Assembly (NCBI GenBank): GCA_964612185.1
Contig: CAZTCR010000034.1
Span: forward strand, 1-31,842
Direction of reading: 5' to 3'
Source: UBA1447 sp964612185
GTDB lineage: Bacteria; Bacillota; Clostridia; Oscillospirales; Acutalibacteraceae
DNA length: 31,842 nt
Made by a program: the position numbers and the translations under genes
Notes under the pieces: generated by a model
What the model was told of the DNA's origin: nothing
Database searches by the model: none
The model's input: only the letters and a program-made list of their open reading frames with translations
Part shown: positions 22,490 to 30,591 of the stretch, piece by piece
Position numbering within the stretch: position 1 is the first letter of the stretch
How the letters are laid out: each line of letters opens with the position of its first letter

Positions 22490-24718
22490 ATGAGTATTTA
22501 TGACCGTTACGCGCCGTTTATTCAGGATTTTATTTACCGGAACAACTGGGAATCCCTGCGCGCGATTCAGGTCGCGGCCGGGGACGCGGTGTTTCACACG
22601 GATGACAATATCCTGCTTTCCGCTTCCACCGCTTCGGGTAAAACAGAGGCGGCGTTCTTCCCGGTATTAACCTTATTCACCGAAGATATGCCGAAATCGA
22701 TCGGCGCTGTCTACATTGGCCCCCTCAAGGCGCTCATTAACGACCAGTTTATGCGGCTCAACGATTTGTGCCGTGAAGCGGATATTCCGGTTTGGCACTG
22801 GCACGGCGATGTTTCGCAGTCGCACAAAAATAAACTGCTGAAAAACCCTTCCGGCATCCTGCAGATTACACCGGAATCGCTGGAAGCGCTGCTGCTGCAC
22901 AAGCACGCGTACATTTCGCGCCTGTTCTGTGATTTGCGGTTTATTGTGATTGACGAAGTTCATTCCCTCATGCGAGGAGACCGCGGCGGCCAGACACTAT
23001 GCCTGATTGAGCGGCTGTCTAAACTGGCTGGCGTCAACCCGCGGCGAATCGGCCTTTCCGCCACCATCGGGGACTTGGAAAGCACAGGCAAATTTTTGTC
23101 GTCCGGTACCGGCCGCAGCACATTTATCCCGAAAATTGAGGCAAAGGGTATCAAATGGCGGCTGTCCATGGAACATTTTTTTGTGCAGGGGGAGCAGTCA
23201 GCCAACGATATAAACACGCCGAAAGCTTTGCCGGTATTGGATGCCCCAACCGACACCGCACCCAAGTTCGCCGACCCGGGTATCGGGTATATTTTTGAAC
23301 ACACCCGGGGCAAAAAATGTCTGGTCTTTGTCAATTCGCGGGAGGAATGCGAGGCAGTCACCACCACCCTGCGCCAATACTGCGAGGCGAACCGTGAACC
23401 GGACCGCTTTTTAATCCACCACGGCAACCTTTCTACCTCTTTCAGGGAAACCGCCGAAGCAGTGATGAAGGACGATGAACAATACCAGACAACGGTCACA
23501 ACAGCAACCCTGGAACTGGGCATTGATATAGGCCGGCTGGAGCGCGCTTTTCAGATAGACGCCCCGTTTACCGTGTCCTCCTTTCTGCAGCGAATGGGCC
23601 GCACGGGCAGAAGGGATCAGCCGCCCGAAATGTGGTTTGTCATGCGGGAGGAGCAGCCGGAGGCAAGGGCGATGCTGCCGGTCACCATCCCGTGGGAACT
23701 GCTGCAGGGGGTTGCGCTTATTCAGCTTTATACGCAGGAACGCTGGGTTGAGCCGCCAAAGCTGGACCGGTTGCCGTTCAGCCTTTTATACCACCAAACC
23801 ATGTGCACCCTGGCCTCCGGCGGTGAAACTACCCCTGCCGCGCTTGCCGCGCGTGTACTGTCGCTGAGTTATTTCCACCGTATCACGCAGGAGGACTATA
23901 AGCTGCTGCTCCGGCATCTGATCAAATCAGAACACATTCAGCAAACCGAAGAGGGCGGGTTGATTATCGGCTTAGCCGGCGAACGCCAAACCAACTCCTA
24001 CAAGTTTTATGCCGTTTTCAAAGAGAACGAGGAATACACCGTCCGCAGCGAATCCAGGGAACTCGGTACGATTGTTATGCCGCCGCCTGTGGGCGAAAAA
24101 ATAGCGCTGGCCGGCCATGTGTGGATTGTGGAGGAGGTAGACCACAAACGCCATCTGGTATACTGCGAACTGGTGAAGGGCAAGGTCCCGGCGTACTTTG
24201 GGCAGTGCCCGGGGGATATCAACACCAAAATACTGGAGCGCATGAAAGAAGTCCTGCGCGAAGACACTGTTTATCCGTATCTGATGAAAAATGCCGCCGC
24301 ACGGCTGGCGGAGGCCAGACAAACAGCGTATCATTCCGGTATGACAAAAGAACCGCTCATCTGCCTGGGCGGCGATATGTGGTGCCTGTTCCCGTGGCTG
24401 GGCACCTACGCGTTCCTCGCTTTGGAGCGGTTCATAAAAATCAAATGCGCGCCGCTGCTGGGTTTGTCCGCCATGGACTCGTCAAGGCCGTATTTTATTC
24501 AGTTTAAAATGAAAGCCGGCAGAGATGATTTTTTCAGGATACTTGCCGATATGGAACGCCAACCGCTCGACCCGATGGAGCTGATTTATAAAAACGAAGT
24601 CCCGCTGTTCGATAAATACGATGAGTTCCTGCCCGAAGAATTGGTAAAAAAGGGTTTTGCCTACGGCATTCTCGGCATTGATGAAATGAAAGCGCGCATT
24701 CGAAGCTGGGCTTTATAA
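22490..24718 (+). CDS. DEVH-box superfamily 2 helicase, Lhr/BrxH-like
   Basis: 742 aa from the ATG at 22490; an in-frame TTG at 22442 lies inside the ATPase gene. SF2 motifs are complete: Q-like region RAIQVAAG, motif I STASGKT (46-52), Ia GPLKALINDQ, II DEVH (155-158), III LSATIGD, IV VFVNSREECEA, V TATLELGIDIG and VI QRMGRTGRR (367-375). A further 370 residues hold a winged-helix and Lhr-core-like region ending in a short tail. It is half the length of full Lhr proteins, like the BrxH helicases of BREX. It should translocate on DNA or RNA with ATP. Genetic coupling to TerB_N/C and BrxD-like proteins suggests a complex that processes invading or damaged DNA. Confidence 0.92.
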   Translation: MSIYDRYAPFIQDFIYRNNWESLRAIQVAAGDAVFHTDDNILLSASTASGKTEAAFFPVLTLFTEDMPKSIGAVYIGPLKALINDQFMRLNDLCREADIPVWHWHGDVSQSHKNKLLKNPSGILQITPESLEALLLHKHAYISRLFCDLRFIVIDEVHSLMRGDRGGQTLCLIERLSKLAGVNPRRIGLSATIGDLESTGKFLSSGTGRSTFIPKIEAKGIKWRLSMEHFFVQGEQSANDINTPKALPVLDAPTDTAPKFADPGIGYIFEHTRGKKCLVFVNSREECEAVTTTLRQYCEANREPDRFLIHHGNLSTSFRETAEAVMKDDEQYQTTVTTATLELGIDIGRLERAFQIDAPFTVSSFLQRMGRTGRRDQPPEMWFVMREEQPEARAMLPVTIPWELLQGVALIQLYTQERWVEPPKLDRLPFSLLYHQTMCTLASGGETTPAALAARVLSLSYFHRITQEDYKLLLRHLIKSEHIQQTEEGGLIIGLAGERQTNSYKFYAVFKENEEYTVRSESRELGTIVMPPPVGEKIALAGHVWIVEEVDHKRHLVYCELVKGKVPAYFGQCPGDINTKILERMKEVLREDTVYPYLMKNAAARLAEARQTAYHSGMTKEPLICLGGDMWCLFPWLGTYAFLALERFIKIKCAPLLGLSAMDSSRPYFIQFKMKAGRDDFFRILADMERQPLDPMELIYKNEVPLFDKYDEFLPEELVKKGFAYGILGIDEMKARIRSWAL

Positions 24719-24739
24719 CCTTGTGCCGCTCACGGCAGG

Positions 24740-24774
24740 CTGCCGCAGCGGCAGTTGAATTTTTAATATTTTTG
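24740..24774 (+). terminator. Terminator-like hairpin after the helicase gene
   Basis: CTGCCG (24740-24745), loop CAG, CGGCAG (24749-24754), then an AT-rich run with TTTTT at 24760-24764 and again at 24769-24773. It overlaps the leader of the phospholipase gene; an alternative pairing with GCCGCT at 24725-24730 is possible. Confidence 0.5.
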
Positions 24775-24785
24775 GAGGCTACCCA

Positions 24786-25889
24786 TTGAACACAGAGTTT
24801 GTCAAAATTTTTTCGCTGATCCTTTCGATTGTTGCCGCTTTGCCGCAGCTGCCCGGCGCGCTTAAAGACTATGTCCGCAGCGTATCGTCACAAACCGTCG
24901 TTCAAGCCGAACGGTTGGAGGCAATGCGAAACGGGGAGATCACCCTTGTTGACGAGCAGCGTTTCGCAAGCTTTAATCTCAGCGACACCTCGGTCAAATT
25001 GAATGAAATCCGCACCTTGCACACACACAACAGTTATAAACGGGCTTTGCCCGAAAGCCTCTACGAGTTGTCCGCAAAGGTTTTCGGCCCCGACAAGTTT
25101 AAAAGCGCTATGTATGAGCATGACACGCCCGTCAAGCAGCTTGAAAACGGCGTGCGCGGGCTGGAACTGGACATCCGTTGGCAGCTGAACGGTTTCAAGA
25201 TTTTTCATCAGCCGGTTCCCGACAATTTGAGCACTTCACCGGACTGGGAAATGACGCTGGAGGAGCTTCGTCTTTGGTCAGATGCCAATCCGAATCATGT
25301 ACCCGTCACCGTTTTGGTTGAAATCAAAAAAGACAACCCCTATTGGAACCCGCTGTATCGGGAAATGGACGCAAACAAATTCCGGCAGTTGGACGAAACG
25401 GTTAAAATCGTTATGGGCAGCAAAGCGATAACCGCGGCGGAATTAATGGGAAGTTATCCAACGCTTGGCGCTATGGTGGCAAACAATGCTTGGCCGGCTT
25501 TGGACACTTTAAAGGGACGGTTTATCTTTTTGCTCCACCCGGATTCGGTGTATACGGAACTTTACATCAACAGGGATAAAACCCTGAAAACGCAAATGTT
25601 TGTACCGATGATTGCCAACGGAGATGTTGCGCGTTACTATGATTACGCTGCTTTTGTTCTAAGCAATGAGCCTTACGACGCGCGCATCAAAGCCCTGGTT
25701 AACAACAACTATATTGTGCGCACCATGATGGACTCCGGGCAGTGGTATAATCCCGCCCGCAAAGCGGCAGCCCTGGAGAGCGGCGCGCAAATGCTGACCA
25801 CCGATTTGGAGCAAGGGGTCGTTCTGCCAAAGACAGATTATATTGCAACGCTTGAGAATGAATATACCATTATCCTGCGCAACAACTGA
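24786..25889 (+). CDS. Ca2+-dependent PI-PLC-like phosphodiesterase
   Basis: 367 aa, TTG start with GGAGG 8 nt upstream. The N-terminus has a hydrophobic stretch (FVKIFSLILSIVAALPQL, residues 4-21) that is a weak signal peptide or membrane anchor. The catalytic half of a PI-PLC X-type barrel is clear: EIRTLHTHNSYKRA with H79/H81 and N82, GVRGLELDIRW with the metal-binding acids, and FKIFHQP with the second catalytic His (H141). VTVLVEIKKD follows as the next barrel strand. The family (Ca2+-dependent phosphoinositide-specific phospholipase C) splits the phosphodiester of inositol lipids, but bacterial substrates may be other phosphodiesters. It lies between the helicase module and two more lipid hydrolases. 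Confidence 0.87.
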   Translation: MNTEFVKIFSLILSIVAALPQLPGALKDYVRSVSSQTVVQAERLEAMRNGEITLVDEQRFASFNLSDTSVKLNEIRTLHTHNSYKRALPESLYELSAKVFGPDKFKSAMYEHDTPVKQLENGVRGLELDIRWQLNGFKIFHQPVPDNLSTSPDWEMTLEELRLWSDANPNHVPVTVLVEIKKDNPYWNPLYREMDANKFRQLDETVKIVMGSKAITAAELMGSYPTLGAMVANNAWPALDTLKGRFIFLLHPDSVYTELYINRDKTLKTQMFVPMIANGDVARYYDYAAFVLSNEPYDARIKALVNNNYIVRTMMDSGQWYNPARKAAALESGAQMLTTDLEQGVVLPKTDYIATLENEYTIILRNN

Positions 25890-25907
25890 TTTTTATGCTC
25901 ATCAAAA

Positions 25908-25938
25908 GGGCGGTCTCACCGTTTCGTTGAGACCGCCC
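25908..25938. terminator. Bidirectional terminator between the PI-PLC and lipase genes
   Basis: Perfect 11-bp stem GGGCGGTCTCA (25908-25918) / TGAGACCGCCC (25928-25938). TTTTTT follows on the plus side (25950-25955) and a TTTT on the minus side. The genes converge on it. Confidence 0.85.
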
Positions 25939-25960
25939 GTATTGATTCGTTTTTTACCCG

Positions 25961-27826
25961 TTAACGGAAGAGTTTTAGCAGCATCGCCGCTATGGTTTGT
26001 AAGACAGCAATCATTTTTGCCAACATATAATCGCCCGTTACCTGTCTGATAACCTCAGCCGGTGCATTGTCCATCACAGTGCTTGTATCGGCATTGCTCT
26101 TTAACACCGCTTGGAACAAACCTTCCCCCGCAACAAAACGGTGTGTCAGCACGCGCGTTTCCAGCAGCGGGGCTTTGGCGGCGTACCGCAGATACGCTAT
26201 CTGAATTTCGCAAACAGTGTCCGCCGCAGGCGGTGTGCCGTGAACGGCGAAGGAAACGCTTTGCCCCGGCCGCAGCTTGACGGTATTATTCGTATCCATT
26301 CGGATATCGGCACCCTTGCAGGCAATGCTTTGAATGGTCAAGTCGTAGATGCGGGAAAGGTTGGTTACCGTAAACGCGGTGTCGTATTTTGTGATGTACC
26401 CGCTTTTGGACGCGTTGAACGCGCCTTTGACCATATTGCCCGGATTCTGCGTGAACATGAACTGGGGATAGTTGTCGTCGGTATGTACATCGTCGATTTC
26501 GTCTCCCAACAGCAGCGTCATAATAAGCCATGTCGAAGCGATATCCCAGTAACTTTGGCCGTGCATCAAACCATCCACAAACCATGTCCGCTCCGGCAGA
26601 AATCCGGTTGCTGCGTCTATTGTCCCGTCCGGGGAGATATGGTAATGCGATTCATTGGCGCAATGCGCCGTTCCCGTGCCCGGCGCGCCGGCACCCGTTG
26701 AGCACAGACGGTCGATAACGCCGTCTGAATCCGTTGTGCCGTCGGTTAACAGCGATATCCCGTACCCGGCGACAATAAAGACATCAATTCCCCGGGCTTT
26801 CAGCCGCGTAAAAGTATCCGCGAATTTGCCCTGCACCCGATAATGGTAGATATCGCTTTTTTCAACGAGCGCGGCGTATTTCGCGTCACCCAGGAATTTT
26901 ACTTTGTACGCTTCGTATTTATCCGCCGTGACAAAGTCCCATACGCTACCGAAATTAACAAAGATATCAAACAGATAGGTCTTGACGATTTCCCGCAGGG
27001 TGCTGTCAAGCATATTCAGGGGAACCGTATCCGCCAGAAACAGCAAATCTTTCATGCTTTCGTCGCGGTCAAGCTCCATCATAAAGCTCAGCAGCTCGTC
27101 ATATTGTATGGCCAGTTTATCGCCGGCCAGCAGCTGCGTGGCAATCGAGGTGCCGTCAAGCATCGGTACATTGAGCACAACATCCTCAATACCCGTATCC
27201 TCATATAGCGTCAAGTAGGTGCCGATGACCCCCGCGCCGAAACTGATGCCCATTAAATCGACCTTGGTGCTGCCGGTTGCCGCGCGCACATCCGCCAGGT
27301 ATTTTGCCAGCACGCCTGCGCAGTCCACCTGCCCCTGTCGCCAGTCCAGCGTGCAAAGGTACAAGTTTTTATCGCCGACTCTTTCGCTGATGGCCTGCAT
27401 GCAGTGGTATTCGGGTATAAATTCGCCGCCGAGCTGTTTGAGTTTGTCATATCTGGTATCTGCCACACTGGTGGGATAAGGCGACACATTGTACAGCGAG
27501 TTGCCCTGTGCATCCAGCGCGAGAGGCTCAAAAACCGCCGCCGCGAACGGACCGGCCAACCCCGCGAGCGGGTTGAGGCTGAACTGATTCGCTTTGAGCG
27601 ACCCGGCGATGATGCTTAAACTGTTGTTGAGCAGTTCCGGCAGCAGCGCTTCGGTTTCCGGCTTCCATACCAGTTGGCGGTTATCGCTGTCTGCATCCAT
27701 AAACAGGTTGGTGGAACTGTAGCCGGCCACCATCACAACCGGCGTAACCGGAACGGCGCCGGCCGCTATCCCCAACAGGTTGACAACAATCGCGGCAGAC
27801 AGTATAACCCTCAGCATCTTTTTCAT
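25961..27826 (-). CDS. Secreted LCAT-like alpha/beta-hydrolase (lipase/acyltransferase)
   Basis: 621 aa from the ATG at 27826 (AAGGGG upstream). A longer start at 27880 would overlap the promoter and is rejected. Signal peptide: KKMLRVILSAAIVVNLLGIAAGA, cleaved near residue 24. The mature protein opens with VTPVVMVAGYSSTNLF (oxyanion-loop strand), and the nucleophile elbow is LMGISFGAG with S195. Overall order resembles lecithin:cholesterol acyltransferase-type lipases. Later segments (PDGTIDAATGFLPERTW, GLMHGQSYWDIAS) could hold the His of the triad. Residues beyond about 470 look like an added beta domain, and the C-terminus is an amphipathic helix (AKMIAVLQTIAAMLLKLF) that may attach to lipid. 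It would hydrolyse acyl esters outside the cell. It has its own promoter, divergent from the GDPD gene. Confidence 0.8.
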   Translation of the reverse strand: MKKMLRVILSAAIVVNLLGIAAGAVPVTPVVMVAGYSSTNLFMDADSDNRQLVWKPETEALLPELLNNSLSIIAGSLKANQFSLNPLAGLAGPFAAAVFEPLALDAQGNSLYNVSPYPTSVADTRYDKLKQLGGEFIPEYHCMQAISERVGDKNLYLCTLDWRQGQVDCAGVLAKYLADVRAATGSTKVDLMGISFGAGVIGTYLTLYEDTGIEDVVLNVPMLDGTSIATQLLAGDKLAIQYDELLSFMMELDRDESMKDLLFLADTVPLNMLDSTLREIVKTYLFDIFVNFGSVWDFVTADKYEAYKVKFLGDAKYAALVEKSDIYHYRVQGKFADTFTRLKARGIDVFIVAGYGISLLTDGTTDSDGVIDRLCSTGAGAPGTGTAHCANESHYHISPDGTIDAATGFLPERTWFVDGLMHGQSYWDIASTWLIMTLLLGDEIDDVHTDDNYPQFMFTQNPGNMVKGAFNASKSGYITKYDTAFTVTNLSRIYDLTIQSIACKGADIRMDTNNTVKLRPGQSVSFAVHGTPPAADTVCEIQIAYLRYAAKAPLLETRVLTHRFVAGEGLFQAVLKSNADTSTVMDNAPAEVIRQVTGDYMLAKMIAVLQTIAAMLLKLFR

Positions 27827-27851
27827 CTTACCAAATCCCCTTTTCGCTGAA

Positions 27852-27880
27852 ATTATAGTATGTTCCGGCCGGCAATTCAA
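27852..27880 (-). promoter_or_regulatory. Promoter of the LCAT-like lipase gene
   Basis: On the minus strand TTGAAT (27880-27875), 17-nt spacer containing CCGGCCGG, TATAAT (27857-27852). Confidence 0.7.
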
Positions 27881-27895
27881 TATTCATCGGAAACA

Positions 27896-27924
27896 TTGAA
27901 AAACTTTCCTCTCTATAGTAAAAT
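27896..27924 (+). promoter_or_regulatory. Promoter of the GDPD gene
   Basis: TTGAAA (27896-27901), 17-nt spacer, TAAAAT (27919-27924), about 36 nt before the ATG. Only 15 nt separate its -35 from that of the divergent lipase promoter, so a single factor could control both. Confidence 0.7.
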
Positions 27925-27959
27925 CAGCTTGTAAATAAACATGAAAGAGGTTTACCGGC

Positions 27960-28961
27960 ATGTTCACCTTCGGCATAATTAAAAAAATCATTTGTCTGAT
28001 CGTTTCCACCTACACACTTTTTGTACCTTTTGAGCGCCAGACGCTGGGGACGGCTACGCAGTTTTATCCGCCCGCCAGCGTCTTTATGGCACAAAGCGAG
28101 GGTACGCCGCTCGTCGCCGCGCACCGCTCCGGTAAAGGCAGCGCGCCCGAGAACACGCTGAAAGCGGTGAAGGAGTGTGTGGAAAACAGCGAAGCCCCCA
28201 TCGATATGTTTGAGATTGATATACAGATAACACTCGACGGGGAGCTGGTTTTGTACCACAGCCTTTTCCTGGATGAAAACAGCAATGCCGCGGAACACTT
28301 TGGCGCAAGCAACATCCCTGTTTTTTCAAAAACCTATGCGGAGCTTCAGCGGCTGAACATGGGTGAATTCTTCCGCAGCGGCAATGCTTATCCCTATCAA
28401 GGCCTTCTCGGGGAAGATATTCCCGATGATTTGCGGCTATTGAAGCTGTCCGATTTTTTTGATTATCTGATTGCTCAGGGTGTTGCGGAAGATTATCTGT
28501 ACTCCATCGAAATCAAATACCCGTTTCCGTGGGGACCGTCCATGGTCAATAATCTCTATACCATTCTTAATGACCGCGGCCTGACCGGCAGGGCTGTTAT
28601 CGGCAGTTACTGGGCGGATGTGACCAACTATATCGACAAGTATTACGCCGGCAAACTCCACCGCTTCGCGAGCATTATGGAATGCCTTGAACTGTACCGC
28701 TCTTATTATTGCAACGAAGACCTGACCGGTAAAGACATCCCCTATACAGCGCTTTCGCTGCCGTATTATGAGGATGACGGCTATTTTCTCGCGGCGAAGA
28801 GCGGGGAAGCCGGCTTTATCAACTATATGCACCAATATGGCCTTTCGGCTTGCTATTGGACTGTAAACAGCAGCGGGGATATTGCCGCCCTTACCGCGGC
28901 GGGGGCGGATGTCCTCATGACGGATTACCCGGCGAATGTTTTCAGTGTCATAGGCGGCTGA
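27960..28961 (+). CDS. Exported glycerophosphodiester phosphodiesterase (GDPD)
   Basis: 333 aa with AAAGAGG 9 nt before the ATG. The N-terminus is a signal/anchor (FGIIKKIICLIVSTYTLFVPF). The GDPD motif is complete: HR at 55-56 with SAPENT (E64, N65), FEIDIQ (E85, D87, metal ligands) and the catalytic H100 in LVLYH. The barrel continues with YSIEIKYPF and ends with a YWTVNSSGD...DVLMTDYP strand typical of the family. The enzyme cleaves deacylated phospholipids to glycerol-3-phosphate and an alcohol, so it could complete the breakdown begun by the adjacent lipase and PI-PLC. A strong terminator follows. Confidence 0.92.
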   Translation: MFTFGIIKKIICLIVSTYTLFVPFERQTLGTATQFYPPASVFMAQSEGTPLVAAHRSGKGSAPENTLKAVKECVENSEAPIDMFEIDIQITLDGELVLYHSLFLDENSNAAEHFGASNIPVFSKTYAELQRLNMGEFFRSGNAYPYQGLLGEDIPDDLRLLKLSDFFDYLIAQGVAEDYLYSIEIKYPFPWGPSMVNNLYTILNDRGLTGRAVIGSYWADVTNYIDKYYAGKLHRFASIMECLELYRSYYCNEDLTGKDIPYTALSLPYYEDDGYFLAAKSGEAGFINYMHQYGLSACYWTVNSSGDIAALTAAGADVLMTDYPANVFSVIGG

Positions 28962-29013
28962 GTGTTTTCGTCCTCGCAAAACGCTGTTTTGGTAAAACCG
29001 CCGGGTTCACTCT

Positions 29014-29053
29014 TCGCAAACCCAGTTTAAAAAACCGGGTTTGCGATTTTTTT
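29014..29053 (+). terminator. Intrinsic terminator of the GDPD gene
   Basis: TCGCAAACCC (29014-29023) pairs with GGGTTTGCGA (29037-29046) and is followed by seven T. It abuts the metY promoter. Confidence 0.92.
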
Positions 29054-29054
29054 A

Positions 29055-29083
29055 TTGACAAACGCGAAACGGTGATGTATCAT
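29055..29083 (+). promoter_or_regulatory. Promoter of the metY-cysK operon
   Basis: Consensus TTGACA (29055-29060), 17-nt spacer, TATCAT (29078-29083). The predicted start is near 29090. Confidence 0.82.
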
Positions 29084-29084
29084 T

Positions 29085-29118
29085 AATTCACATTATTCCA
29101 GTAGGATTAGTGGTGAAT
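29085..29118. promoter_or_regulatory. Imperfect dyad at the metY transcription start (possible operator)
   Basis: ATTCAC (about 29086-29091) and GTGAAT (29113-29118) flank TTCC-AGTA-GGAT-type inner arms. The position over +1 suits a repressor such as the Rrf2-family cysteine regulator of Bacillota, but the site does not clearly match a known consensus. Confidence 0.4.
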
Positions 29119-29140
29119 ACAAAAGAGGAGACAGAATCAT

Positions 29141-29191
29141 TTGAGGCTGACACGAATATTAAGAAATAATTGGCGAAACGGGCGAATGTGA
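29141..29191 (+). CDS. Possible leader peptide upstream of metY
   Basis: A TTG-started 16-codon reading frame, MRLTRILRNNWRNGRM, sits 10 nt after a good AGAGGAG site and ends in ATG-TGA. It has five arginines and no cysteine. Its last codons lie inside the 5' arm of the long stem at 29179-29222, so its translation would disrupt that stem, as in attenuation. No known sulfur leader peptide was recognised; it could be a chance frame. Confidence 0.35.
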   Translation: MRLTRILRNNWRNGRM

Positions 29192-29222
29192 GCAAGGGTT
29201 TACCCTGCAGCCATTGTGCCCG
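29179..29222 (+). ncRNA. Structured 5' leader RNA of the metY-cysK operon
   Basis: CGGGC (29179-29183) pairs with GCCCG (29218-29222). Pairing continues through AATG/CATT, and an apical AGGG-TTTA-CCCT hairpin (29195-29206) caps it. It lies 45 nt before the metY ATG. The SAM-I, T-box and cobalamin signatures are absent, so it is not a recognised riboswitch class. A regulatory leader is inferred from position only. Confidence 0.45.
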
Positions 29223-29266
29223 CAATACCGGTTGTTCATTAATATTATGGAAAGAAGGCTTTTAAA

Positions 29267-30574
29267 ATGAGTAATGATAACAGAAAACTGAAATTTGAAA
29301 CCCTGCAGCTCCATGTCGGGCAGGAGACCCCCGACCCCGCAACACAGGCGAGAGCCGTGCCGATTTACGCGACAACTTCCTATGTTTTCGCAAATTCCGC
29401 GCAGGCAGCCGGCAGATTCAATCTGTCCGAAGGCGGCAACATTTACACCAGGCTGATGAATCCAACCTCGGATGTGTTTGAGCAAAGAATCGCGGCGCTC
29501 GAAGGCGGCGTTGCAGCCCTTGCGACTTCCTCCGGCGCCGCGGCGGTAACCTATGCCATTCAAAACATCGCGCATGCCGGTGACCACATTGTGTCGGACA
29601 AACGGATTTACGGCGGTTCTTATAATCTTTTTGCCCACACCTTCCCGGACTTCGGCATCGAAACATCTTTTGTTGACGGCGGCGACATCCGGAATTTTGA
29701 AAATGCCATACAGCCGAACACAAAAGCACTTTTCGTTGAGACTTTGGGCAACCCGAATTCAACCGTTGTGGATGTGGACGCATTAGCGGCGCTTGCCCAT
29801 CAAAACGGGATTCCGTTGATTGTGGACAACACCTTTGCCACCCCGTATTTATTCCGGCCGATTGAACACGGCGCTGATGTTGTTGTTCACTCCGCAACCA
29901 AATTTATCGGCGGCCACGGCACGGTTATTGGCGGGGTGATTGTGGATTCAGGCAAGTTTGATTGGGCTGCCAACGACAAATTTCCGGGGCTTTCCCGGCC
30001 AAACCCGAGTTACCACGGGGTTGTGTTTACCGAAGCGGCCGGCAGCCTCGCTTACATCATCAAGCTTAGAGTTACGCTGCTGCGGGACACGGGCGCGACG
30101 GTCAGCCCCTTCCACTCCTTCCTGTTTTTACAGGGGCTTGAAACACTTTCCCTGCGGGTGGAACGCCATGTTGCCAATGCGCTGAAAGTGGTGGCATTTC
30201 TGTCGAACCACCCGGAGGTGGAAAAGGTCAACCACCCTGCACTGCCAAGTCATTCGGACCATGAACTGTATCAAAAATACTTTCCAAACGGCGCGGGGTC
30301 GATATTTACTTTTGAAATCAAGGGCGGTGCCGAAAGAGCGAAGGCTTTTATCGACAGCCTCGAAATCTTCTCGCTGCTGGCTAATGTGGCGGATGTCAAA
30401 TCGCTTGTCATTCATCCCGCCAGCACAACGCATGCCCAACTGAGCGGTGACGAACTGATTAACCAGGGGATATACCCCAACACCGTCCGGCTATCTATCG
30501 GCACGGAACATATCGATGACCTTCTCTTCGATTTAGAGCAGGCATTGCGTAAAAGTAAACAGGTCGGCAATTGA
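29267..30574 (+). CDS. metY: O-acetylhomoserine sulfhydrylase (O-acetylhomoserine aminocarboxypropyltransferase)
   Basis: 435 aa, the family's standard length. Cys/Met-metabolism PLP fold: LQLHVGQETPDPATQARAVPIYATTSYVF at the start, TSSGAAAVTYAI as PLP phosphate contact, VDNTFATP (D188 for the pyridine nitrogen), and the Schiff-base lysine K212 in VVVHSATKFIGGHG. It makes homocysteine from O-acetylhomoserine and sulfide. AGAAGG lies about 8 nt before the ATG. It is followed 17 nt later by cysK, so the operon fixes sulfide into both homocysteine and cysteine. The close relative O-acetylserine-specific enzymes cannot be fully excluded, but the length and the LSVGTEH-like ending fit MetY. Confidence 0.95.
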   Translation: MSNDNRKLKFETLQLHVGQETPDPATQARAVPIYATTSYVFANSAQAAGRFNLSEGGNIYTRLMNPTSDVFEQRIAALEGGVAALATSSGAAAVTYAIQNIAHAGDHIVSDKRIYGGSYNLFAHTFPDFGIETSFVDGGDIRNFENAIQPNTKALFVETLGNPNSTVVDVDALAALAHQNGIPLIVDNTFATPYLFRPIEHGADVVVHSATKFIGGHGTVIGGVIVDSGKFDWAANDKFPGLSRPNPSYHGVVFTEAAGSLAYIIKLRVTLLRDTGATVSPFHSFLFLQGLETLSLRVERHVANALKVVAFLSNHPEVEKVNHPALPSHSDHELYQKYFPNGAGSIFTFEIKGGAERAKAFIDSLEIFSLLANVADVKSLVIHPASTTHAQLSGDELINQGIYPNTVRLSIGTEHIDDLLFDLEQALRKSKQVGN

Positions 30575-30591
30575 TAAAAGGAGATGCAGAT

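Noticed and set aside
21157..24718. Complete BREX system
   Set aside because: Only BrxD-like and BrxH-like genes occur; PglZ, PglX, BrxC, BrxL and BrxA/B are absent in the flanks visible here.
27827..27880. 18-residue N-terminal extension of the lipase from a start at 27880
   Set aside because: It overlaps a good promoter, and the ATG at 27826 directly begins a normal signal peptide with a ribosome site.
29085..29266. SAM-I riboswitch or T-box ahead of metY
   Set aside because: Neither the conserved SAM-I core nor a T-box GGTGGAACCGCG-like element is present in the leader.
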